The notes below the pieces were generated by a model. It had not been told where the DNA came from and did not search any database. It saw only the letters and a program-made list of their open reading frames with translations. This document shows positions 44,698 to 54,773 of a stretch of 64,000 nucleotides of DNA, piece after piece. Position 1 is the first letter of the stretch. Each line of letters starts with the position of its first letter. The translations under genes and the position numbers were made by a program. Source of the stretch: Rana temporaria (lineage: Eukaryota > Chordata > Amphibia > Anura > Ranidae); the NCBI RefSeq assembly GCF_905171775.1, contig NC_053492.1, positions 276,788,938 through 276,852,937 on the forward strand, given 5' to 3'.

Positions 44698-46115
44698 TCA
44701 TGGCTTCTCTGGACCTAAGAGATGCTTACCTACATGTGCCAATAGCTTAAGACTCCCAAAGGTTTCTTCGCCTGGCAATCAACCTAGGGACTTCAATCTG
44801 GCATCTACAATTCAGGGCTCTGCCGTTTGGCCTTTCTTCCCCCCCCCCCAGGATTTTCACAAAGGTGATGGCAGAAGCCTTAGAACCTCTGAAGCTGAGG
44901 GGGGTCTCGGTTGTTCCATATTTGGACGACCTCCTGTTTTTTGCAGATTCAAAAGATCAGCTGGTGACAAAGTGTCAGTCTCATCTCAAGTGCCTAGGGT
45001 GGCTATTGAATCTGGAGAAATCAAAACTAGACCCTGCACAGGTGACAAGGTTTCTCGGTTACACCATCAATTCAGTCCTCCAGAAGTTGTTTCTCCCTCA
45101 AGAAAAGATAGAGAAAATCAATGTCGCAGTGAGTCTGATCCACACGAATCTCTCCGTGTCTATACGGGCAGCCATGGCAGTTCTAGGCCAGCTCATGGCT
45201 TTGATTCCTGCCGTCCAATGGGCGAGATTACATCCCAGACCCCTACAGAGGAACATCATACAAGTGTGGTCTCACCAGGAATCGCTGGAAAACATTTCAA
45301 ACCAACATCAAGAGTAAAACGGGCCCTCTGGTGGTGGAGGGATCCTTCCAATCTGTTGAATGGTCTCTCATTGGTCCTCCCTTTAGACAGGCGTCTGACA
45401 ACAGCCGCAAGTTCTTGGGGATGGGGAGCTCACCTAGACGGGCAAACCGCACAAGGGTCTTGGTCCAAAGTGGAGGCAAGGAGGTCATCAAATTGGCGAG
45501 AGCTAAAAGCCATTTTTATGGGTCTCCTGGTTTTTCAACAGATGCTGAAGGGTCGTCATGTACAAGTCTTGTCAGATAACACAACAGCAGTAGCCTATGT
45601 GACAAAACAAGGCGGGACCAGGAGCCAAGGTCTGATGGAATTAGCAAACCAGTTGTTGTCATGGGCGGAGCTAAATGTGACTTCTTTGTCAGCAATTCAC
45701 ATAAAAGGGTCCCAAAACCTGCTAGCAGACCTTCTGAGCAGAAGGAGAGTAATAGAAGAAGAATGGAGTCTGAATCAGGAGATATTCAACATGATCTCCA
45801 AGGAATGGGGGCATCCTCAAGTGGACCTTTTTGCCAGCCTACAAAACGCAAAGGTCCAAGAGTTATTTTCTCTCCACGGAGGAGACCAAGCGATAGGCAT
45901 AGATGCTCTAGCCCATCCATGGGATTACTACGCTTTTCCCCCCTTTTCCCTAATCCCGTTAGTTTTAAGGAGATTCAGGGAAGAAAAAAACAACCTCATT
46001 CTGATTACTCCCTTTTGGCCAAAAAGGCATTGGTTTGCAACCGTATTGAATCTGGCTGTAAAAACCTCCATGGAAGTTTACCGTCCAGGAAGGACCTTCT
46101 AACACAGGGCTCAGT

Positions 46116-47182
46116 GTGTCATCCAGAAACAGACAGGTTACACCTAAGCGCTTGGTTTCTAAAGAAGACATTCTAAAAAACAAAGGTTTGTCCGACAAAG
46201 TAGTAAGGACTCTACTGTCTAGCAGCAAGGAGGAAACTAGATCTATTTACCTAAAAGAATGGAAGAAATATAATTCTTGGTGTTCTTCAAAAGTTTTTCA
46301 AACCAAGAGTGTGGTTTCAGTTCTTGAATTTCTCCATGAGGGAATGGAAAAAGGACTTGCAGCCAGTACCTTAAAAACGCAGGTAGCGGCTCTTTCTGTT
46401 TATTTTGAAAAAACTGTCCAGAGAACCCTTGATTTTTATCTTTTTTAGGGCACTTGCACGAAACAGACCAGTGACCCCCAAAAGTTTTCCTAGTTGGGAC
46501 TTATCAGTTGTTTTACAAGGATTAACGGGAGCTCCATTTGAACCTTTAGAAGATACTACTTTGAAAAATGTAATTCTCAAAACCAGTTTTTTTAGTGGCC
46601 ATTACTTCAGCAAGAAGAGTTGGTGAGCTCCAAGCTCTGGCCATTACTGAACCTTTTCTAAGAATATTTTCAGACCGAGTGATCCTTCAGACGGATCCCG
46701 CCTTTCTTCCAAAAGTGTCATCAAATTTCCATCGGTCGCAGGAAATGGTTTTACTCACTTTTTCTTCAAATCCTTCTAACGCTGGAGAAGAAGCGTTTCA
46801 CACCTTAGATGTGAAAAGGTGTCTGTTGCAGTTTCTTTCAGTCACTAGAGAATTCAGAAAATCAAATGCTCTTTTCATAACATTTTCAGGTCCACGGAAG
46901 GGGGAAAAAGCGCCCAAAAGTACGCTAGGAAGATCGCCTAAACTCGCAATTACAGAAGCCTATAAAGCCAAAGGAGTGTTGCCTCCCTCAGGCATCGTTG
47001 CACACTCAACAAGATCAACTGCAGTCTCCTGGGCCGAAAGGGCCGGTGCTACACCAGAGCAGATTTGCAAGGCTGCCTGGTCCAACAACTCAACGTTCCT
47101 CAGACACTATAGGTTGGACCTATTGTCTGCCGCAGATCAAGCCTTTGTCAGAAAGGTACTGCAGGCAGTAGTCCCACCCTAG
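46116..47182 (+). pseudogene. inner DIRS tyrosine recombinase, frameshifted
   Basis: The N-terminal core-binding part (46116-46448: ILKNKGLSDKVVRTLLSSSKEETRSIYLKEWKKYNSWC) ends at a stop near 46446. The C-terminal catalytic part resumes at about 46595 (ITSARRVGELQALAI, giving the first Arg) and contains the HSTRSTAVSWA box (His-x2-Arg) and STFLRHYRLD with the catalytic Tyr candidate, ending VVPP at 47182. This enzyme joins the circular DNA copy to the target. The frameshift between the halves inactivates this copy. Confidence 0.83.
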
Positions 47183-47202
47183 GGTAAGTTACTTGTTTTA
47201 TC

Positions 47203-47289
47203 CTCTCCAAGGTTGTCCTGAAAGGCGAGTTGAGAGACTTAATTAGACTTACCGGTGACAGTATTTCTAAGAGCCTTTCAGGACAACCG
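47203..47289 (+). repeat. internal complementary region (ICR) of the inner DIRS
   Basis: The first part, CTCTCCAAGGTTGTCCTGAA then GGCGAGTT, is the reverse complement of the left tip of the element. The second part, TTAGACTTACCGGTGACAG then TATTTCTAAGAGCC, is the reverse complement of the right tip. Between them GAGAGACTTAA preserves the joined-end junction. In DIRS elements this region templates completion of the ends and circle formation. Confidence 0.9.
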
Positions 47290-47381
47290 CTATTTCCCTC
47301 CCTAAATGTATGTTAAAGTAATAGTTATAAGTCTATCATGGTGTTGTGGTTTTCTGTGCTTTATCTTCCAGAGAGTCAGAC

Positions 47382-47520
47382 CACAATAACTGAGGCCATG
47401 GTGGAAGAGGAGGGTTTTATAGATCAGCATGTGTTTCCTAATTAAGAGGTGGAGCTGCGCTCTCTCCAAGGTTGGCCTGAAAGGCTCTTAGAAATACTGT
47501 CACCGGTAAGTCTAACTAAG
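47382..47520 (+). repeat. right inverted terminal repeat of the inner DIRS
   Basis: Inverse match of 41486-41598 plus a right-specific extension (CTCTTAGAAATACTGTCACC, then GGTAAGTCTAACTAAG) that is copied in the ICR. Confidence 0.88.
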
Positions 47521-48399
47521 TCTTTTTCCCCCAAGAGATGCTTTCCATTCAATGAAGACCCAGAGGTGCTTTGGAAAAAAGTTCCTAAATTGGACACGGC
47601 CTTTTCCCAAGTTTCAAGATCAACCGACTTGGCATTCAAACACCTGGAAATATTAAAAGATCCCATGGACATAAGGTAGGATCAAAAGCTTAAAAAGGCT
47701 TTGCAGTCTATCATGGGCAATCTCAAACCGGCTATGGCTACTACCTGCGTTTCTAGAAACATGGCATTCTGGCTAAATCCGCTAAAAGCCCACATTATGG
47801 CGCATTCACCCAAGAAAGAGATACTTGACTCTTTCTCAGCCCTAGCAGCAGCTGTGCCTTACATTGCGGACATGTCTGCAGAATCAATAAGGATGTCAGC
47901 ATGATCCACAGCCTTACCTAATTCAGCCAGGAGAGCCGTATGGCTAAAGATCTGGCAGATGCAGCATCCAAAAGTAAATTGTGTAGGATCCCATTTATGG
48001 GAGAGCTCTTATTTGGTCCTGATCTAGATTCAGTGCTAGATAGGACAGCTGATAAAAAATAAACTTTTCCTGTTAAAAAGCAGCCAGTTAAGCGGCTTTT
48101 TAGACCTAAAAAAAACTCAGGAACAAGGCAATAAGCCCCAAGAGAAGAGAAGGAATTGGTCAGCACAAAGGGGCAACGGCAGTGGGAATGTCGTTTTTTC
48201 CATTCTCCTGCACCAACCAATACATCGCAATGACTTGTCATTGCCAGTGGAAGGATGGCTTCAGAAATGCCTTCCTCACTGAGCAAGCCTGACAGAAAAC
48301 CCATTCTAGACATGCTGGCCCAGGGATACAAAATAGTTATCAGATCTTCCTCCAGAAAGATACTTTGCAACAAACCTGTCAAGGGACACAACAAAAGCC

Positions 48400-49130
48400 C
48401 TAGCCATGAAGAACCTGTTAGTGGATCTGATGCAACAGTGGGTTGTGATTCAGGTATCTCCCAGAGGAACGTCATCAGGGTTTCTATTCCCATATTATCA
48501 TGGTAAAGAAACCATTGGGAACCATTTGTCTCATTCTGGACTTAAAACCTTTAAACAGGTCAGTTCGATACAGGAGATTCTGCATGGATTCCAGTCAGAA
48601 ATCTCTTAACCAAGGGATGCTTCATGGCATCAATCGATTTAAGAAATGCATACCTGCATGTGCCTATAGCCTCTCAGTCTCAAAAGTTCCACAGGCTGAC
48701 AGTAAATATGGGGAAGGATGTGCTGCATCTACAATTCATGGCCCTCCCTTTTAGTCTTTCGTCCGTCCCACAAATTTTTAAAAAAATTATGGCGGAAGCT
48801 TTTGTTTCTCTCAGTCTGCAGGGAATTGTGATAATCCCTTATCTGGATGACCTCCTCTCCTTTGCCCCTATCAGAGAAAAATTTCAAGTAGACCTGGCCA
48901 AGGCCCGCAGTTCTTTGCAAGCCTTGGGCTGGATTGTGAACCTTCAAAAATCGAATTTCAATCCAGCTCAGCAAGTTCAGTTTCTAGTTTATCAAATAGA
49001 TTCTTTAGAACAAAGGATTTTTCTTCCAGAAGAAAAGAAAAACAAGGTCATGAATGTAGCAGCCATGCTACAAACAAACCAGGAGGTATCAATCAGGTTA
49101 GGTCAGCCCTGGGAACATTGACTTCGACAA
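48400..49130 (+). pseudogene. outer DIRS reverse transcriptase relic
   Basis: Fragments in two frames give LVDLMQQWVVIQVSPRGTSSGF, ASIDLRNAYLHVPIASQSQKF, LPFSLSSVPQIFKKIMAEAF and IPYLDDLLSF (YxDD present), followed by ALGWIVNLQKSNFNPAQQVQFL. Order and spacing are as in the inner RT. The frame is lost near 48510, 48620 and 49120, and RNase H is deleted beyond it. Confidence 0.8.
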
Positions 49131-49661
49131 TTCCGGCCATTCAATGGGTGAGGCTCCATTTCAGGTCCCTCCAGAGTTTTCTCATAAAGGTTTGGGATCA
49201 CAGCCGAGAAACCTCAGACAGACATAAACGGAGACAGTGACTCACTAGGGATGGGACGCCTTAGCACATCCCTGTAACTTTCAACTGGGCTATGCCCCAT
49301 CCCCCTTTTCAGCTAATTCTACTGGTATTGGGGAAAAATACAAAAGGAAAACATGTTAGTAATTCTGATTACTCTGTTCTGGCTGAAAAAAGCCTGGTTT
49401 TCCACCATTCTACAAATGACAGTCAAACCATTCTGGAAGCTTCCTTTCAGACAGAACTTGCTACTTCAAGGCCACCCGGATATAGCCAGACTAAGCCTCA
49501 CTGCCTTGTATCTGAGGAGCAGCTGTTAAGGAACAAAGGATGGTCAGAACCACTAGTATCCACTTTATTCACCAGTAGAAAGAAAGTAACCTAGAGAGAT
49601 TTATGATAGTTTTTGGAGAGTCTACAACTTTTGGTGGTGTTCGTCAAACTGAACCGTAGAG

Positions 49662-49844
49662 CAGTGGTCATCAACCCTGTCCTCAGGGCCCACTAACCGG
49701 CCAGGTTTGCAAGATAACTGAAATGCATCACAGGTGATATAATTTGCTGCTCAGGGATTGCAGTATTCTAGTATGCATCTCTCTAAGGTAATACATAAAA
49801 TCTGACCTGTTGGTGGGCCCTGAGGACAGGGTTGATGACCACTG
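49662..49844. mobile_element. short hAT MITE (CAGTGGTCATCAACCCTGTC ends)
   Basis: Left CAGTGGTCATCAACCCTGTC and right GACAGGGTTGATGACCACTG are 20-bp perfect inverted ends, extended by CTCAGGGCCCA/TGGGCCCTGAG. Flanking 8-mers CCGTAGAG (49654-49661) and CCATAGAG (49845-49852) match at seven of eight bases. 183 bp. Confidence 0.9.
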
Positions 49845-49858
49845 CCATAGAGGACATT

Positions 49859-50145
49859 GGGGGTTGTTTACGGAAGGCAAATCCACTTTGCACTACAAGG
49901 GGAAAGTTCACTTGAAATTGCACTGAACATGCACTTGGAAGTGCAGTTCCTGTAAATCTGAAGGGAAGATCTGAAATGAGGGGAAGCTCTGCTGATTTTA
50001 TTCAATCATGTGCAAGCTAAAATGCTGTTTTATTTTCCTTGCATGTCCCCCTCAGATCTACAGCGACTGCACTTCTGAGTGCTATTTCAAGTGCAATTTG
50101 CACGTGTAGTGCAAAGTGGATTTACCTCTAATAAATAAACCCCCA
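49859..50145. mobile_element. palindromic MITE, third copy
   Basis: The ends GGGGGTTGTTTACGGAAGG and CCTCTAATAAATAAACCCCC are inverted, and the internal GCAAATCCACTTTGCACTAC is mirrored by GTAGTGCAAAGTGGATTTAC (20 bp). Same family as 7496-7728. It interrupts the outer DIRS recombinase. Confidence 0.75.
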
Positions 50146-51015
50146 TTGTGTCAGTTTTGGAATTTCTACAAAATGGCACAGACCAAGTCTTGAGATTAGC
50201 AGTCTTAAAGTGCAAGTGGCTGCCCTGGGAGTATACCTAGAAAGACAAATTTCTTCAGTTCCTTTGGTTACGAGATTCTTTAAGGCACTTTACTAGGTCC
50301 AGACCAGCTCCTACTAAACATCTTCCTAAATGGGACCTGTCAGTTTTGCGAGCCTTCACAAAAGATCCTTTTGAACCGCTGGACAATTTCTTTAAGGAAT
50401 TTAACTCTCAAAATGATATTCTTAGTTGCGGTTACGTCTGCAAGAAGAATCGGTGAACTACTCTATCAGTAAAATAACATTTTTTTTGTTAATTTACCCA
50501 TACAGGATTGTACTTAAAACAGATCTGGGGTTTTTGTCAATGGTAGTGTCAGTTCATAACAGGTCACAGGAAATCATCCTGCCAACTTTTTGTTAAAATC
50601 TTTCTGGAAAAAATTTGAATTTATTCCATAACTTGGATGTGAGAAATTCTATTACGTTACTTGGAAGATCTACGGACTCTTCATTTGTTCTTTTTTTTTC
50701 TGGCAACAGAAAGGGCTGCCAAGCATCAATTGGGTCAATTGCTAAATGGCTAAAATCAGCTATTTCAGAAGCTTATTCCCAGATGGGTTTGTCTCCCCCA
50801 CCAGCAATATGAGTACACTCTACTAGAGCTCTGGCCACTACATAGGCAGAAAAAGCTGGTGCCACCCCAGATCAAATTTGTAAGGTGGCTACGTGGTCAA
50901 GTTGCCTATCGTTTGTCCATCATTACAGACTGAATCTTTTGTCAGCCGGTGATCAGGCATTTGGCAGAAAGGTCCTGCAGGCTGTTGTCCCCTCCCTAGT
51001 TGGTAATTTCCGATT

Positions 51016-51117
51016 ATCCTCTCCGATGCTGTCCTGAAAGACATTTAGGAAAAATACAAGTTAGACTCACTGGTAACTTGTTTTCCAAGAGTCTTTAAGG
51101 ACAGCAATCACCTGCCT
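51016..51117 (+). repeat. internal complementary region of the outer DIRS
   Basis: AAGTTAGACTCACTGGTAAC, TTGTTTTCC and CTTTAAGGACAGC are the inverse of the right tip near 51285-51330. CTCTCCGATGCTGTCCTGAA and AGACATTTAGG should match the lost left tip. Same plan as 47203-47289, with a different sequence. Confidence 0.75.
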
Positions 51118-51330
51118 TTTTTTGTTTGTTTATGCTGTGACTAACCATATTCTGATTATGTGTTTCAGCTTGGAACGGAGGAACTCTGCTACGACTGACA
51201 AGCAGTGGGGATAAGCCTCCTTTTAAAGTTTGTTTGGAGTTGGCATTTCCTGTTTTCCTAGTGGGTGGAGCCACTCTCTCAGGTGCTGTCCTGAAAGACT
51301 GGAAAACAAGTTACCGGTAAATCTAACTTG

Positions 51331-52419
51331 AATTTTCAATACACCATGTGGGTGCTGTGAAATCGGCTTCCTTTTCACTGGTATTCTAATCACCTTTTTT
51401 CTTTTGTATGAATAAATATATACTGCAGGGTTAGCATATTGCTACAGTTTTAAACATCTTTATTAGCAGTAAAAACTGACAGGGATTCCAATTCTTCTCT
51501 TCTGTATCTATCCCACTGGATATTACATGAGAAAAAATAATGCATGGTTTTATGAGATAAATACTGCACATTTCGATGAAATACCTAATGTAGCAGTGTT
51601 TTTTGGTGAATTGCAAAAACATTTTTGAAAAAACGCTATGAGGCTTTTATTCCCACCAATTTTAAAAAGGAAAACGCCACAATTTTAATTAACTTTAACC
51701 AGTTTCAAATTATTATGCATAACATAGGTTGTTTTTTTTTTTTTTTTTTTTTGAGAGATGCTCATTCACGTGATGTTGTCTAGATGCCTAAAGTTCATTA
51801 ATATTACTCACATTGGTATTATAGAATGTACTTCTTGATGTAATTGTAAATCTTCTAGGTAAATGGGACATAAATCTAATAACCAAGCACTTCATAGTAT
51901 AACTTACCCTGAATTCAACTCCAAAGCATGCTTTTGTGTTACTATATAAAACATTTTGTCTATAAATTATCACGCTGACCAAACTATTGTAATGAATTTA
52001 CATGAACAAACATGCGTACACCCAGGCTATGTACCCCTGATTGAGAATGAATAACCTAACCATAAAGGTATTCCAGCTCCAGCATTCTAGAGTCTTACTC
52101 TTTAATGTACAAATACTGTGCGTATGCATGTGTGCATATAATATAACATATATGTCCCTTCTGCCCTGTTTTTTTATTTTCACCATCTCGTTTTTTAAAA
52201 ATGATTCACTTAAGCATAAAAATTAAGTTATTTTCAGTACAGCAGAATTGTCAAATTCTGTCTTCAAAGACATTAACGATCCATTTGTAATTATAGCAAC
52301 CTCAAAAAAGTAAGGTATAAACTATTTAATGCCATTTCCTCTCGTTTACATAACAAACATACATGTTGAGTGTCAAATTTAGAAGTCATTATACGGTAGT
52401 TGTTTGCCATCTTCCCTTT
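51331..52419. other. unique AT-rich sequence, no gene recognised
   Basis: A T-run of about 22 lies at 51731-51752. I see no transposon end or exon. Confidence 0.4.
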
Positions 52420-52423
52420 TTAA

Positions 52424-53373
52424 CCAATTCAGCCCCGAACCATTTTGCTGGTCAATGACCGGGCCACTTTTTGCAATTCGGCACTGCTTCACTTAAACTG
52501 ACAATTGCGCGGTTGTAAATAAACCCAAACCCAAACAAAATTGGCGTCCTTTTTTTCCCACAAATAGAGCTGTCTTTTGGTGGTATTTGATCACCTCTGC
52601 GGTTTTTATTTTTTGCGCTATAAACAAAAATAGAGCGACAATTATGAAAAAAAATGAATATTTTTAACTTTTTGCTGTAATAAATATCCCCCAAAAATGT
52701 ATATAAAAAAAGTTTTTCTCAGTTTAGGCCGATACGTATTCTTCTTCATATTTTTCGTAAAAAAATTGCAATAAGAGTTTGATTGGTTTGCGCAAAAATT
52801 ATAGCGTCTACAAAATAGGAGATAGTTGTATGGCATTTTTTATTAATATTTTTTTTTTACTAGTAATGGCAGCGAACGGCGATTTTTATCGGTACCGCAA
52901 CCTTATGGCGGACACATTTAGACCCTTTTGACACATTTTTGGGACCATTGGCATTTTTATAGCGATCCGTGCTATAAAAATGCATTGATTACTGTAAAAC
53001 TGGCAGGGAAGGGGTTAACACTAGGGGCGAGGAAGGGGTTAATTATGTTCCCTAGGTGTGTTCTAACTGAAGGGGGGGTGGGACTGACTAGGGGAAATGA
53101 CTGATCGCTGTTCATACATTGTATGAACAGACGAACAGTCATTTCTCCCCCTGACAGGACCGGGAGCACACACAGCTCTCGGTTCTCGCTCTGTAACGAG
53201 CGATCGCAGGTGCCCGGTGGTGATTGCGCCCACCGGGAACGTGAGTCGGCACCAGGGGAGGGCGCGCGCAATTGGCTGGAATGCGAAATTACGTATAGCT
53301 ACGTGATTTCGCGCAGCCGAGCCGACCTGCCACCTTTATAACTTTATAACTGCGGCGGTTGGTCGGCTAGGGG
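52424..53373. mobile_element. ~950 bp TTAA-flanked repeat, copy 1
   Basis: Flanked by TTAA (52420-52423 and 53374-53377), starting CCAATTCAGCCCCG. It shares long blocks with two copies in opposite orientation (56473-57415, 59765-60708): TTTTTTGCGCTATAAACAAA, GGTGGTATTTGATCACCTC, AGTTTAGGCCGATACGTATT, GGTTTGCGCAAAAATTATAG. Also present are a palindromic CTGTTCATACA/TGTATGAACAG and a GC-rich end. It is non-coding; a TTAA-targeting DNA transposon derivative (piggyBac- or Kolobok-like), class not certain. Confidence 0.82.
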
Positions 53374-53817
53374 TTAACAGTTCTCCTTAATATTTATAAA
53401 GTTGTTATATACCTTAAAATCCAATGAATAAAAACTTTGATTTTCTTGCTTATTTTTTCTTTTGAATCGTTTTTATTTCTCTTATTCATCCCTTTTTCAT
53501 TTTGCTCTCCAAATGGTTTTGTTTCTTACATTTATGTCTTTATTTTGCATTATATTTCTTTCTCTTTTGTTGCTTGTCTCTAATGTGATCTCACTCTCTT
53601 AGTTGTATTAATTTCTCCCTTTATAATCTGTGTCTCTTACATTCTTTTTTTTTTTCTTTTGTCTTATATTTATTTTCTTTCATTTACATTTACTTTCTTA
53701 CCATCTTGAATTGTATTTTTTTATGTCCCCCGTTCTTTTCATTTCTCTATGTTCCTTTCCTTCTCTTTCCTTCTTTATTTTGTCAAGTAAAACATTTTGT
53801 TTTATCATTGTCTATAG
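53374..53817. other. pyrimidine/T-rich sequence upstream of candidate exon D
   Basis: Very T- and C-rich on the plus strand, compatible with intron sequence before the acceptor at 53816-53817. No other feature. Confidence 0.35.
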
Positions 53818-53934
53818 AAAATTTGAACAGCACTGTAGAAATTGCAGATATAAATGGTTCCAGTCCAGAGAATGTATTGGTTGACAAGACACTGTCTGCA
53901 GTTTACAACTCACATCAAGTTTGGCATTACCCAG
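53818..53934 (+). CDS. candidate internal exon D of an unidentified host gene
   Basis: The acceptor TTTTATCATTGTCTATAG and donor GTATGA bracket 117 bases (39 codons' worth). The open frame uses two bases, then 38 codons, then one base (phase 1 to 1): NLNSTVEIADINGSSPENV..., ending NSHQVWHYP. Two N-glycosylation sequons (NST, NGS) suggest an extracellular or lumenal segment. The surroundings are unique, unlike most of the window. It may belong to the same plus-strand gene as exons A-C 41 kb upstream, but that is only position and strand. I do not recognise the protein. Confidence 0.45.
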
Positions 53935-54765
53935 GTATGAAAGTAGAGCAAGAAATGAGATTCGCAACATCAGCTTTCAGTAAATTGTCCAAATAAATAG
54001 CAATATAGTGCACATAGCTACTTTTAGGTCTGCTACAACAGTTTTATAAGATTAAACCTGCATGCTACTAACTGGTAACTGTTTCTTTTATTTTTATATT
54101 CTAAACTCTCTATTTCTCTCCAGCTCTTAGCAGTTATTTTATCAATTTACACATGACACAAATTAAGTAGTGTACTAGCTAAATTTAATGATTTATGTTG
54201 TATTTACTACCAAAACTTAGTTGCAACATTTTCAGAATGTGTAGTGGCAAAAAGAAGGGTTGCAAAAGTTGTAGGCACTATTCATCTCATCTTTGGCATT
54301 CTCACTGCCTTATTAACTAAGCCCAAATGTTTCCTGCTTTTATGTTCATTTATGTACAAAATAAATACATATATATTGTATTGGGATGATAACATTATGC
54401 TGAATATTTGTCCATTACAAAAAATGCATCTCTGAGTTGAAAGGTTTGGATTTGTAAAGATCGGCAATCAAAAGGTGTCTTTTTCTATAAATGCAAAATG
54501 TAGATTAACATTGCTGATTTATTTTAAATGCCTTGCTATAATACTCATCTCACATGGATACTGCTAAAAACCTGCCTGTGATAAGTGTGCAGTGAGAAAA
54601 AAAAAATCATGACATGAATGCAGGAGGAATTTTTAGAAAGGGGTTAGCTTTAAAACAACATGTGTATCTTAGGACACCGTCTTTTTATAATGAATGTCAT
54701 TACAAAAAATACAACAAAAATAGTCTTTGCGCTAGAAATGTCCAATCCAAACTGATCAAGGAATC
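53935..54765. other. unique AT-rich sequence, no gene recognised
   Basis: Probable intron; no repeat ends or exons are supported. Confidence 0.35.
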
Positions 54766-54773
54766 CCTTAGGC

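Larger units (their letters stand above)
43834..46102 (+). pseudogene. inner DIRS reverse transcriptase and RNase H, interrupted
   Basis: RT begins near 43834 (DLIQQEVIVQVP, FLVKKPSGKFGLILNLKILNK) and is broken at 44062 by a 635-bp insertion. It resumes at 44698 with MASLDLRDAYLHVPIA, has a stop, then shifts frame and includes the catalytic block PYLDDLLFFADS (about 44910-44945), the YxDD signature. RNase H follows in another frame: SWGWGAHLDG (Asp), NWRELKAI (Glu), VLSDNTTAVAYV (Asp), LLADLLSR (Asp), about 45410-45740. Then comes HPQVDLFAS ... DYYAFPPFSLIP, a typical post-RNase H segment. These enzymes would make the DNA copy of the element. At least two frameshifts and a stop make the copy inactive. 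Confidence 0.85.
41486..47520 (+). mobile_element. inner DIRS-type retrotransposon inserted in an older DIRS element
   Basis: About 6.0 kb (including a 635-bp later insertion) bounded by inverted terminal repeats 41486-41598 and 47382-47520, with an internal complementary region at 47203-47289 that matches the outer tips of both repeats. It encodes, in order, gag, reverse transcriptase, RNase H and tyrosine recombinase. This architecture defines DIRS elements, which replicate through a circular intermediate and integrate by recombinase without the usual target duplication. Each coding region has stops or frameshifts. The junctions are TTT at 41483-41485 and TCT at 47521-47523; joining the outer gag across one such triplet keeps its frame. 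Confidence 0.92.
49250..50998 (+). pseudogene. outer DIRS recombinase relic split by two MITEs
   Basis: AHPCNFQLGYAPSPFQLILLVL (about 49265-49330) matches the post-RNase H region of the inner copy. EEQLLRNKGWSEPLVSTLFTS (about 49513-49575) matches its recombinase N-terminus, and SLGRSTDSSFVLFFSGN-like and GLSPPPAI text (50650-50810) its C-terminal part; HPRLNLLSAGDQAFGRKVLQAVVPS-like remnants lie at about 50925-50998. Insertions at 49662-49844 and 49859-50145 and many stops kill it. Confidence 0.65.
47524..51330 (+). mobile_element. 3' part of the older DIRS-type element, decayed and deleted
   Basis: It resumes the gag interrupted at 41485 (KRCFPFNEDPEVLWKKVPKLDTAFSQVSRSTDLAF, about 47535-47640). 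RT follows (about 48400-49120; IPYLDDLLSFAP at 48835-48870). The RNase H is missing: about 49200 jumps from the RT tail to DALAHP. The recombinase relic (about 49350-50998) is cut by two MITEs and many stops. An ICR (51016-51117) and a right terminal repeat (about 51150-51330) complete the end. Its divergence from the inner copy shows a different, older subfamily member. Confidence 0.82.
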
